A DNA stretch of 64,000 nt, taken from an uncultured Eubacterium sp. (GTDB lineage: Bacteria; Bacillota; Clostridia; Oscillospirales; Acutalibacteraceae). The DNA lies in the NCBI RefSeq assembly GCF_934561735.1, contig NZ_CAKTGT010000006.1, positions 58,348-122,347 of the forward strand, given 5' to 3'. How positions within the stretch are numbered: the stretch's first letter is position 1; every line of letters starts with the position of its first letter. A program made the translations under genes and the position numbers. Below, piece by piece: positions 8,488-17,400 of this stretch. The notes beneath the pieces are model-generated. The model searched no databases, had not been told where the DNA came from, and worked only from the letters and a program-made list of their open reading frames with translations.

Positions 8488-9174
8488 ATGGCAAACGACA
8501 AATACAAACCGCAAGTTCCGGATATTATGGAAGCAATTTTTGACGCAGGATATTTGATTTTCGACTTAATCGCAGGTATTTTATTCTTCGCATTTTCAAA
8601 GGGCAATCCTTTGTTCATCTTGTACGGCGTGTTGACATTGACGCTTTGCGGCGGTGACGCATTCCACCTTGTTCCGAGAATTATCAGAGCGGTTCACGGT
8701 AGCAACGACAAAATCAAAAGACAGCTCGGCATCGGTTTGCAGGTTTCTTCAATCACAATGACGGCATTCTACATTGTTTTGTTGTACATTTGGAAGCTTA
8801 CATTCCCCGAATTGACAGCACCCGTTGCAGTTGAAGCAATGATTTGGATTTCCGCAATCATCAGAATTGTAATCTGCGTTCTTCCGCAAAACAACTGGTG
8901 TTCAGACGAAGGCAATATGAAGCTTTCCATTATCAGAAACGCAGTTTTCGCAGTAACGGGTATCGGCGTAATCATTCTTTACGCAATTTCAGGCAATACT
9001 AACGACCTTCATATGACAAGAATGGTTACCGCAATCATCATTTCATTCGGTTGCTACATCCCTGTAACATTGTTCAGCAAAACAAAGCCAAAGGTTGGCT
9101 TGCTTATGATTCCAAAAACCTGTGCATATATGTGGATCATCGTAATGGGCCTTCAGCTTTTAAACAATAAATAG
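8488..9174 (+). CDS. Seven-helix integral membrane protein, unknown function
   Basis: The 228-residue protein has seven predicted membrane segments, roughly residues 18-38, 42-58, 88-105, 112-132, 150-170, 180-198 and 208-225. No catalytic or transport motif is recognised. It has the AAAAAAGGAG ribosome binding site close upstream and is likely cotranscribed with the marR-type gene, which suggests it answers the same signal, for example as a transporter or membrane stress protein. Confidence 0.75.
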   Translation: MANDKYKPQVPDIMEAIFDAGYLIFDLIAGILFFAFSKGNPLFILYGVLTLTLCGGDAFHLVPRIIRAVHGSNDKIKRQLGIGLQVSSITMTAFYIVLLYIWKLTFPELTAPVAVEAMIWISAIIRIVICVLPQNNWCSDEGNMKLSIIRNAVFAVTGIGVIILYAISGNTNDLHMTRMVTAIIISFGCYIPVTLFSKTKPKVGLLMIPKTCAYMWIIVMGLQLLNNK

Positions 9175-9180
9175 AGTATA

Positions 9181-9290
9181 GATAACAAAAGGCTCAAGAA
9201 TAACAAGCACGGAAGAAATTCAAAATGAAATCTGCAACCTTCAAGGTAAAATCCACAAAGGCTGCAAAGCACCGCTAAATTCTTTAACAT
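9181..9290 (+). pseudogene. Possible gene relic without a start codon
   Basis: Right after the preceding stop an open frame of 36 codons runs to a TAA, reading ITKGSRITSTEEIQNEICNL onward, but it has no ATG, GTG or TTG start with a ribosome binding site. Its composition looks protein-like (amphipathic, with two cysteines). It may be the tail of a lost gene; I do not recognise the family. Confidence 0.25.
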
Positions 9291-9317
9291 AAAACGAACT
9301 CAAAAGGAAGTATCAAA

Positions 9318-9803
9318 ATGATAAACAAACTGCATTTAGCAATGATAGAGTTATACAACGGAGACGCAAAGAGAATTCAGCATTTTTGCAAAGTTCACAG
9401 CTATGCAAAACTCATTGCAGAGGCAGAAAATGTTGACGACGAAACATTATTTATAATTGAAACGGCAGCACTTACCCACGATATAGGAATTCATATCTGT
9501 GAAGAAAAATACGGAAGCTGCAACGGAAAATTGCAGGAAAAAGAAGGACCGCCGATAGCAAAACAATTACTGAAAAAATTAGGTTTTAATGACAAAGTGT
9601 CCAATCGAGTGCAATATTTAATAGCGCATCATCATACATATGACAATATTGACGGAATTGACTATCAAATTCTTGTTGAAGCTGATTTTCTCGTTAATAT
9701 GTATGAGGAAAATCTTTCAAAACAGGCTGTTCAAAATGCTTATGACAGAATTTTCAAAACCTCCTGCGGAAAGAAAATATGCAAAATGATGTTTGGGTTT
9801 TAA
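9318..9803 (+). CDS. HD-domain protein, probable metal-dependent phosphohydrolase
   Basis: The 161-residue protein has HD-superfamily metal ligands: an early histidine (about H22-H27), the HD pair at 54-55 in ALTHDIGIH, a histidine cluster AHHHTYD around residue 107 and an aspartate in LVEADFLVNM. Small stand-alone HD proteins of this type are usually annotated as phosphohydrolases without known substrate. AAAAGGAAG precedes the ATG. It is the last ordinary chromosomal gene before the left repeat of the island. Confidence 0.85.
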   Translation: MINKLHLAMIELYNGDAKRIQHFCKVHSYAKLIAEAENVDDETLFIIETAALTHDIGIHICEEKYGSCNGKLQEKEGPPIAKQLLKKLGFNDKVSNRVQYLIAHHHTYDNIDGIDYQILVEADFLVNMYEENLSKQAVQNAYDRIFKTSCGKKICKMMFGF

Positions 9804-9908
9804 ATTATATTTTCACTCGGCAAAAATATTTTGACTTAATTTTATTAAGTGAAAAACATAATTGTATGTCAATATATTAGCCAAAATGAATGCTTTTTGC
9901 ATACCAAA

Positions 9909-9940
9909 AGTCCGGCGAGCAATCGTTGGGCTTTATTTTT
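9909..9940 (+). terminator. Rho-independent terminator left of the island
   Basis: AGTCCGGCG/CGTTGGGCT form a nine-pair stem (with G-U pairs) around a six-base loop, followed by TTTATTTTT. It fits termination of the HD gene. A near copy stands at 30355-30386. Confidence 0.75.
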
Positions 9941-9951
9941 GTAAATTTATC

Positions 9952-10242
9952 AATTGTAAAAATTTTTCAGTTGTAAAATCGAATACGATACACAAAATAA
10001 ACTTGCAAGGTGAAAGTGATGTTTTGCAAGGGCGAAAGCGTTTTTGTACAACAACACGCCTTTGCAAATATCGATAAGCGAGGTGTATCAACAATGGCAA
10101 AGAATACAGTTCCTGAAGCTAAGGACGCTCTCAACCGCTTCAAGATGGAAGCTGCCAACGAGGTTGGTGTAAATCTTAAGCAGGGCTACAACGGCGACCT
10201 TACTTCTAAGCAAGCCGGTTCTGTCGGCGGTCAGATGGTCAA
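9952..10242. repeat. Left 291-bp direct repeat bounding the accessory island
   Basis: This segment is identical, base for base by eye, to 31808-32098. It covers 142 bp upstream of a SASP gene plus its first 49 codons. The copies lie 21.9 kb apart in the same orientation, with the island between them. Further to the left, 9865-9940 also matches parts of 30100-30386. Confidence 0.93.
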
Positions 10243-10445
10243 TGTAATATGTCCTGTACGAACCGTGCAATTCCAGCGTACAAATTGGGCTAAAGATAAC
10301 CAACTTCAACCAATTACATACGAATTTTGCATAGCGGTTTAGTAAAAAACAACCCTCGTAAGCACCTATGTATCATAATCATATAATGATTGAGGCTTAC
10401 GATAAAAACCCACTGTTTTCAAGGGTTTCAAGCGTTTTTCAATGA
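10094..10445 (+). pseudogene. Disrupted alpha/beta-type SASP gene
   Basis: The first 49 codons (MAKNTVPEAKDALNRFK to GGQMV) are identical to the intact gene at 31950, with the same GAGGTG ribosome binding site. Then the sequence changes to unrelated DNA and the frame runs through 33 foreign residues to a TAG at 10342. About 142 bp further on, from 10385, the sequence again resembles a SASP end: AATGAT..aGGCTTACGA matches the intact gene at 16 of 18 positions and reads MIEAYDKNPLFSRV before a stop at 10445. The copy therefore looks like a SASP gene split by a scar of about 140 bp, with a diverged 3' end. A functional protein is unlikely because SASPs need their conserved C-terminal helix. Confidence 0.8.
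10357..10401. repeat. Inverted repeat inside the SASP scar region
   Basis: CGTAAGC (10357-10363) pairs perfectly with GCTTACG (10395-10401), and an inner ATCAT/AATGAT pair may extend it. It lies where the scar meets the SASP-like 3' end and could be a leftover element end. Confidence 0.4.
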
Positions 10446-10506
10446 AAAGCCAATTCAATAAAGTATAAAATAATCATCAAAATTTAAATAAGTGTTGTGT
10501 GTTCAC

Positions 10507-10546
10507 AAAAAATGAGCCAAGAGGTATCCCCTCTCGGCTCATTTTT
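10507..10546 (-). terminator. Terminator after the helicase-nuclease gene
   Basis: AAAATGAGCC and GGCTCATTTTT frame an inner AGAGG/CCTCT pair around a short loop, giving a long stem with a T-run on either strand. It lies 16-56 bp past the stop of the minus-strand helicase gene. Confidence 0.85.
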
Positions 10547-10561
10547 AAATTGGAATATTTA

Positions 10562-13500
10562 TTATCTTCTTGAATTTTCAAAGAATGATGACAAGATTTC
10601 TTTTGCATAATTATATCGTCTTGCATAGTTGTTTGGAACACGAATAAGCTGAAAACTATGTTCATCACATATTTGCTGCTTCTTTTTATCCCTTTCAATT
10701 ACCCTAACGTCATTTGTGTGCTCATTGCCATCAAGCTCAATCGCAAAAATCGGCAACAATTCTTTTCCGTCACGTTCATATACTATATAGTCAAATCTAC
10801 CTGTATAGAATAAATCATTCACTTGATTTGAAGAATTGAACACCTGCGAAATAGGGACCTCCTTTTTAACAACATATTTTGATTTAGTAATCATCATAGC
10901 GGTTATAGCATGATTTAACGTTTCTAAAAATGCTGTTTCTGTTTCTGTGCTGTAAGGTTTAATTCCAAGTGCTCTTGATTCGGGCACACGCTCTGTTACG
11001 GTTGTTTTTCCGTTTAATCGAACATAATTACACAATTCAAACAAATCGTCATCATCTCCCGGATGGTGAAGTCTGTTTATTTGATCTTTGTCACCTGCAA
11101 TAACTAATTTTTCTTTAGCTCTTGATGTTGCAACATTTATAAGTTCTTTGTTATTCTTTAACCAAGAATATGTTTTTTCATGCGTCTTATCAGTAAGGGC
11201 TAATGAAAAAATTATTTCTTGTTTTTCATCCCCTTGAAATGCATGTACAGTTCCGCAATCAACGTTAGTAATTCCGTTTTGATTTAATTCTTCTTGAATT
11301 TTATTACGCTGATTTACAAATGGTGTAATAACTGCAATCGTTTTGTCAGGATGAGTTTTAACATAGTGAACAATTTCTCTTGCCTCACTCTCACTTGTAT
11401 TTTTCAATGTTGCATTTTTTGAATGACATTCTATAAATTCAAGCGGTTGCTTTTCATTATCAGAAGACAGTACATTAAGCTTGTTGTTATAGTATTTTTT
11501 ATTATTAAATTCTATTATCTTCGGATGACATCTATAATGATAGCTTAGCAAAACTTCATCACTGACAGCATCGGCAGAAAGAAACGTTTGATAAACAGAT
11601 TTGTTTTTATAATCATATTCATCAGTAATATTATATCTCTTTTTTAAAACCAAATTATTCTTTTCGTCAAGTAAAATAACCGGTTTTAACTGTTGCGGAT
11701 CGCCTACAAGCAAAAGCTGTTCACCTCTGATAATCGGAACAAGTGCTACCGCAGTATCACACTGACTTGCCTCATCCATAATAACCATATCAAAATATTG
11801 TTTTGGTTCTCCCAACCGATGAGCAGAAATATTTGTTGTTGCAACAATGGGAAATATCTTGAGAAATTTTTGAAAATTCTCATCATTTGAAAGATACTGA
11901 TTTAATTGTTTTGCTGCTTCGTTTATGTCTTTAGTGAATATAATATCAGCAAGTTCCTCATATTTAGGCTCTGATAATCGTTTAATAAACTTAGCTGAAG
12001 TAAAATTCAAATACTTTAACAATTCAAGTCTGTCTTGTGTAATTAGTGGCTTAATATCGTTATCTGTAATTTCTCCTATCTCTTTAAGCGCACTATTTAC
12101 TTTGGTAAGCTGTTTGCCTTGCAAATCCGTGAGAAAAGTCAAATTATTTGAAGAAGAAATCATTGTTCTTATCATTTCTTTTCGTTCATTCATATCAAGC
12201 TTTTCTTCATATTTACGAAGCAAATCACTTAAAGCCTTGGTTTTGTGTTCTTCATCGTTCTTTTTTCTGTTCAATGACGAATCAAACACTTTCATAGATG
12301 CGGTAATCTCAAACAAGTGTCGTATCTGTTTAATTGCTTCTTTGAGCTTATCACCGTTTCCAAGACGGATTATCGGGAATGGTATATCGTTACCTTTATA
12401 TTTAAGATGAGAAAGTTTTTGATAAATCTCATCAACCGGATGATTATTATACGATGAAATCAAAACACTTTTGTTATTAAAAAATGCAGTAACAACTGTA
12501 TTGAGAATGGTATTTGTTTTTCCGCTTCCCGGAGGCCCTTGCACATACAAAACAGGATATTTCAAACCATTATGTATTGCTAAAAGTTGGTCAAGATTTA
12601 CTTTATCATTATATAAAGCCAAAGGGTAATTCTTAATTTTCCTTGGTTTAGCCGTTAAGTCCCCAAAAAAAGCTTTAATCGGATATGTCACCGTGTTGTT
12701 TTCATACATTTTAAGAATGGCGTCATACTCTTTGTCAAGATTTATTGTAAAATCTCGTGACAAAGCCATAACATATGGCATATCATCAACGCCGTTGTAT
12801 TCAGGGTTGTTCTTAGTAATTAAATCTTTAATAAGCTCGGAATTTTCCTCAAACTTATCAAGTAATTGGAACTCGTCTGCATCAAGAAACCAATGTGCAC
12901 TTATCTTTAAACCGTCAACGGTAAACTCTCGACAAACAGACACTTCATCATCTTGTGTAAGGGTGCGGTTTTTAACATCAAACAAAAGTTTTTTATAAGC
13001 AAGTACATAAAGTCCTTTTTTAGTATGAATACTACATATATTCATACACAGAGACACTGAACGAGGCATTTTGTTTTGATTCTTATTTTTAGCATTATAA
13101 TTATAAACTTTTACTAAATGTTCAAACTGTTCATTGCTTAAATTGTAATTTCCTTCACCAATGACATCAATATCAAGTTCATCAATAAGTTTATAATCGT
13201 TGCGATAAGGAGTATTATCGAGCTTATTACACTCACTATAATAATCAAGAAGCTTCAAATTTGCTACATTATTAAAGATAAATGAATACCTTGAGGAATG
13301 TTCTTCTATATCTTCAAGTAGTTTAGAGTTTATTTTGCAAAATGAACCTTCAATCAAATTTGCGTCAATTATAGAATCATAATACAAATTCAATTCTTTC
13401 ATTTCCGATGTAGCGACATTAAGACCATCAACAATGAGTAATTTTTTATATGGATTTATGTTTTTAATTCCAATCCAATATTTTGTTACATTTTGCTGTT

Positions 13501-13582
13501 TGTTCCTGTACTCAACAGCAATCCACTTACCTTCATGAATCGCTTTGAAAATATCTCTTGAAATCTTGTTTATGTCACTCAC
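10562..13582 (-). CDS. UPF1/DNA2-like superfamily 1 helicase with C-terminal DUF2726 nuclease
   Basis: The 1006-residue protein has an SF1 helicase core: Walker A GPPGSGKTNT near 347, Walker B DEASQCDT near 601, a GDPQQLKPV motif, motif V/VI features (GTVHAFQGDEKQEI, NVATSRAKEKLVIAGD). An all-helical stalk lies between about 400 and 570. After about residue 860 comes a DUF2726/PD-(D/E)XK-like domain with FDYIVYE and PIFAIELDGNEH, the D and E-x-D type metal ligands. Helicase-nuclease fusions are common in phage defence, so this is a likely single-gene defence protein; that is inference from architecture and location. The frame opens with a GTG that overlaps its own GGAGGT, so the true start may be a few codons downstream. 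It has its own terminator. Confidence 0.85.
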   Translation of the reverse strand: MSDINKISRDIFKAIHEGKWIAVEYRNKQQNVTKYWIGIKNINPYKKLLIVDGLNVATSEMKELNLYYDSIIDANLIEGSFCKINSKLLEDIEEHSSRYSFIFNNVANLKLLDYYSECNKLDNTPYRNDYKLIDELDIDVIGEGNYNLSNEQFEHLVKVYNYNAKNKNQNKMPRSVSLCMNICSIHTKKGLYVLAYKKLLFDVKNRTLTQDDEVSVCREFTVDGLKISAHWFLDADEFQLLDKFEENSELIKDLITKNNPEYNGVDDMPYVMALSRDFTINLDKEYDAILKMYENNTVTYPIKAFFGDLTAKPRKIKNYPLALYNDKVNLDQLLAIHNGLKYPVLYVQGPPGSGKTNTILNTVVTAFFNNKSVLISSYNNHPVDEIYQKLSHLKYKGNDIPFPIIRLGNGDKLKEAIKQIRHLFEITASMKVFDSSLNRKKNDEEHKTKALSDLLRKYEEKLDMNERKEMIRTMISSSNNLTFLTDLQGKQLTKVNSALKEIGEITDNDIKPLITQDRLELLKYLNFTSAKFIKRLSEPKYEELADIIFTKDINEAAKQLNQYLSNDENFQKFLKIFPIVATTNISAHRLGEPKQYFDMVIMDEASQCDTAVALVPIIRGEQLLLVGDPQQLKPVILLDEKNNLVLKKRYNITDEYDYKNKSVYQTFLSADAVSDEVLLSYHYRCHPKIIEFNNKKYYNNKLNVLSSDNEKQPLEFIECHSKNATLKNTSESEAREIVHYVKTHPDKTIAVITPFVNQRNKIQEELNQNGITNVDCGTVHAFQGDEKQEIIFSLALTDKTHEKTYSWLKNNKELINVATSRAKEKLVIAGDKDQINRLHHPGDDDDLFELCNYVRLNGKTTVTERVPESRALGIKPYSTETETAFLETLNHAITAMMITKSKYVVKKEVPISQVFNSSNQVNDLFYTGRFDYIVYERDGKELLPIFAIELDGNEHTNDVRVIERDKKKQQICDEHSFQLIRVPNNYARRYNYAKEILSSFFENSRR

Positions 13583-13977
13583 CTCCGAAACAAAAATATA
13601 CTCCCTATATTATTCTACATTAGTTTGATATATAAATCAAGTTTTAGGTGATTGATTAGATTTTTATAAAAAGCCCATAAAAACGAAAGCGTTGGAGAAA
13701 TCAATCTCCAACGCCTTTTTAATTGTGTATCATAATTTGCATCAATCATTATTTTCGATAAAATTCAATCCCAACAAATCAATTTCATGTTTCAACAAAA
13801 TTAATGGTAAATGAAAAAGTAAATATAACGAATACCAAACGAATATAACGAACATAATGAATAGATCAGAATACAGACTATTCGTCGTAAAAAGTGGCAC
13901 AGATTGCAAAAGTTCGTTGTAATTTTTGGCACGAACTAAATTTGTAAATTTATAAATCGCACATCGCAAAAAGAAAG
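13583..13977. other. Gene-poor spacer between helicase gene and tnpV
   Basis: I see no convincing gene. A strong stem-loop GCGTTGGAGA/TCTCCAACGC followed by CTTTTT lies at 13686-13720 and would stop plus-strand transcription. The rest is AT-rich with only a 75-codon, poorly supported frame on the minus strand. Confidence 0.5.
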
Positions 13978-14010
13978 CCTCCTTTGATACAATTTGAGTA
14001 TCAAAGGAGG
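13978..14010 (+). promoter_or_regulatory. Perfect 13-bp hairpin hiding the tnpV ribosome binding site
   Basis: CCTCCTTTGATAC (13978-13990) pairs completely with GTATCAAAGGAGG (13998-14010) across a seven-base loop. The right arm contains the entire AAAGGAGG ribosome binding site of tnpV, and TTTT follows. Any transcript containing both arms would hide the site, a known way to keep transposon genes quiet. Confidence 0.8.
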
Positions 14011-14017
14011 TTTTACT

Positions 14018-14368
14018 ATGAATAACACATTATTTGAACAATTTGGCGGTACATATACTCAACAGGGCGATTATCTTTTGTCAAATTTAACTTTACCGAT
14101 GGAAGAAGAAACCGGTTATATCGGAGTATGGGAACAACGCAGGTTAAACTACTTAAAGCACCACCGCAAAGTTTTGTATTACAATCTGCTCACTTCCGGC
14201 AAACTTCATTCCCACATTGCCGATACCGAAGAACAAGCCCAACAACTCTTTTCTCGATTGGTAAAACAATATGCCAAAAAAGAAGACGTCACCGAAGAAC
14301 TAAAAGCAACCGATATGATGCTCTGGATGCAGAGAATGAATAATATCCAAGAGAGTGTAAAAAAATAG
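14018..14368 (+). CDS. tnpV: TnpV, transposon-encoded accessory protein
   Basis: The 116-residue protein resembles TnpV of Tn4451-type mobilisable transposons, recognised from GVWEQRRLNYLKHHRKVLYY and the C-terminal LKATDMMLWMQRMNNI. Its biochemical role is not known. I start it at the ATG at 14018 after AAAGGAGG; an upstream in-frame start at 13994 lies inside the hairpin. It is the only gene in the island's left half on the plus strand. No TnpX-type recombinase is present, so it looks like a leftover of a larger element. Confidence 0.8.
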   Translation: MNNTLFEQFGGTYTQQGDYLLSNLTLPMEEETGYIGVWEQRRLNYLKHHRKVLYYNLLTSGKLHSHIADTEEQAQQLFSRLVKQYAKKEDVTEELKATDMMLWMQRMNNIQESVKK

Positions 14369-14397
14369 TTGATAAAAACTTAATATTTGAGTAGGTA

Positions 14398-14430
14398 AAA
14401 ATGGCACAAGAAATATCCTGTGCCATTTTT
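14398..14430 (+). terminator. Terminator after tnpV
   Basis: AAAATGGCACA and TGTGCCATTTTT form an 11-pair stem around a ten-base loop, ending in T5. It faces the 3' end of the minus-strand NACHT gene, so it may serve both. Confidence 0.85.
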
Positions 14431-14455
14431 GCGTTATAAGCTAGAGATTGTTTGG

Positions 14456-17400
14456 TTAGGGTATTTGAGAATGTGATGTTTCATTGTTAATTTGTTTAAC
14501 GACAAATTCTCCGTTTCTAAAACATCCCACATAACTACTATCCTTCTCTGCATAGAACTTCCCATATCGCTCAATGGCTTTTCCATCTTCTCTTCGATAT
14601 TCTCGCATAATCCATATCAAAGACTTATCGCTATTTTGTAGAGCATCCAACAGTTCATTTTTATCGACAAGTAAATAATTTTGAGCCGTTCTCCACTTTT
14701 CTCCTGAAATTGAATAGTGTGCTTTGATTTCCTTATTATCGTCATAAAAGATATATCCATTAGAATCTACAATGTTAAGTAATTTTCTGATTGGCTCAGA
14801 CGGAATATCATAGTACACATCACCGTATTCAGGAAAATTATAACAACAGCCATCGACTGCCGACTGTATAGAAAAATCAGGGAAATCTTCGACATTACTA
14901 CTATTATATCTTTTTTTCCACGGGAACCAACAAACCTCTTTGGGGGTTATGTAACAGGAGGAAACAATGCCACCGTGCCAATCGACAGGATTCGATACTC
15001 TTTTAGATAAATCTTTATCACTGCTCAATTTATCAACGAATGCATCAAGATCATCCTTATCAATAATTATTGAACTAATAAAGATACAGGTCTCAACACC
15101 CGCAGAACCATAAAAACAAGAATAGTTGTTCAATGCCAACAAAGTATCGCTATTTATTCTATATTGCTTGTCAGCATTATTTATAGTAATCCATTTATCC
15201 CAATTCAAGTTTGGGGCGTGAATAACGCTATTGATAACTTCTTCTTTACTACAGTTTTCTGCTTCTATGATTGCAGTCTTTGGTTCGGGAATATACCAAG
15301 GATTATCCTCGGGCAATTCATCGGGATCAATTTGTTCGACATCCTGTATAGGTATTATGAAATCATCAAGCAATCCATAATCTCTAATATTTTCTGGCTC
15401 GTAGTTATTCCAATATAATAATCTATCTGCAAGAAATCCGTCCATATGATTTCGAAATTGCCAAATGTATTTTTCACATACTGTCATAACAGAACTTTTT
15501 GAGCCATGTGTCGCAGGAGTGTACCTTCTTAATATAGCAACATCTAATCCACCTATTATCCCATCACCCTGTTCTTTTTGTTTAAAATTATAAAATTCAT
15601 CTTCATTCCAGCCTACTTGTGAAAGATATGCAAAAGCAGCTGATATAATAAATTGTTCATTTTTAATATTTGCAAATTCGGGTTGAAGTTGAGCAATTTT
15701 GCTTATTAAATCGGTGATTTGATCGCCATCTCTATGACCATATTGTGAAAATGCCGATTCGAAATGATCAATCAAAACATATCTTGCTAAGTCATAGTCG
15801 ATAGCACTATATCCGCTCATCCGTGTTCCAGATAACGCTTTTTCGTCAAGTGGAATATCATAACTATCAGCCTTATAGGGTGGCATATAAGTTGAAACAT
15901 CAGTACTATTATAAAGTCCAACTAAAACTGCCTTATGAACTATAGCAATAGCGTAGTATCGTATAGATACATCCATAATATTAAGCACTTTTGATGGACT
16001 TAAAATATTATCCATCATCCAATCACTGGCTTTTTTAATAAGGGCACTATCAGCACCGTCATATACTAAGCATACAAGGATTGAAAATAGATCACTTCTA
16101 ATTTGCGGATCGTTTATAGTGGAAAATTTTATAAACAAGTTATAGAATTCACAAGGATTGTATTTTGCCCAACGCATAAGGTTGGAACGGTATTCTTTTC
16201 GTAAAGTATTATTTAATGTCGAAAGTGACCACGCATATACAGAAGGGCATCCGTTAAAAACATCTTCCTTAGTCAGTACATACTCTTCTTCATCTAAACT
16301 AATCGACTGCAAAGTATGCCACTTATAGCCATCAGAATCTCTGAGAAAGCTGGGCACAGACCAAAACAGATCGCGTTGTGCGGGTAAGTCAAAGGAAAAG
16401 AGAAACTCATCCAACAGTTTAACACCAAGAGGATGATCGACATCTCTGCAAAGCGGTAAAATAAGGTCGTTGGTAATAGTCATTAGTCCATCTGCATTTT
16501 CAGACATTATTTTTAATGAACGTTCTTTGAACAATGCTCCATTTTCGTGAGAAGTGTGCCTCAAAGCAAAAAACTGCAGATCTTGTTTAGACCATTCATC
16601 AATAGCATGATCAATAGTCTTATTTCTGGTAATTAAATAATTATGGTTTTGCATCGCCATTACGGACAATGCATACAAAGCCTCATTTTCTATTGCAGAA
16701 CACTGTTCAAAATCTATATTTTGCGGATGATCATATGACTCCAACAATTTTAATGCCATTGCATAATCGAAATAGCCTTGTGTTCCCGGGATATAGAAAT
16801 GCAAATCCGGATTCAAACCTTCTCCGTGTTTGCAAAAAGACGAGAGAATTCCATAGTTTTCCAAATACTGTAGAACTCTTTCGCATTGTTGTTGAGTTGT
16901 ACCAAGGTTACTAATTAGATATGAAATGACATCGCTATATTCAATGGATTTGCTCTTTAAAAACAGGTTTGAAAGCTCTAATATAGCTCTTAGAATATAC
17001 TGATTCTTAATGGATATTTTTTCTTCTTTGGCAAATTCTTTTTCAATAAGGTCAATTTTACTGCGCAATAAATTTGTTAAAAAAACATCGGTATTTTTTG
17101 TATATTCTACAGTTTTTCCTTCGTTTAGCTCACAGAACACTTTTAATGATAAAGGTGTGGTTAAAGCGAATTTTAACCATCCGTAATTTTGAGCGTTAAT
17201 ATTGTATGCTTCCATATAACGTTCAAACAAAGTGTGAGTAAGTACGTCGCCAGCAGAGCCCAAGCGTTTTGTTGTAACACCACTTAGTTTCTTAGGAAAT
17301 ATAAATGGTCTAGATGTAAAGCAGAATCTGATTTGCTGATATCTTTTTGTTATTATGCCCGCTTCTTTTATTCGGTCATTCCAAATTTCATACGGAGCAC

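Noticed and set aside
13742..13969. 75-codon minus-strand frame with hydrophobic stretch
   Set aside because: No ribosome binding site and a low-complexity AT-rich composition; it sits in the tnpV upstream region.
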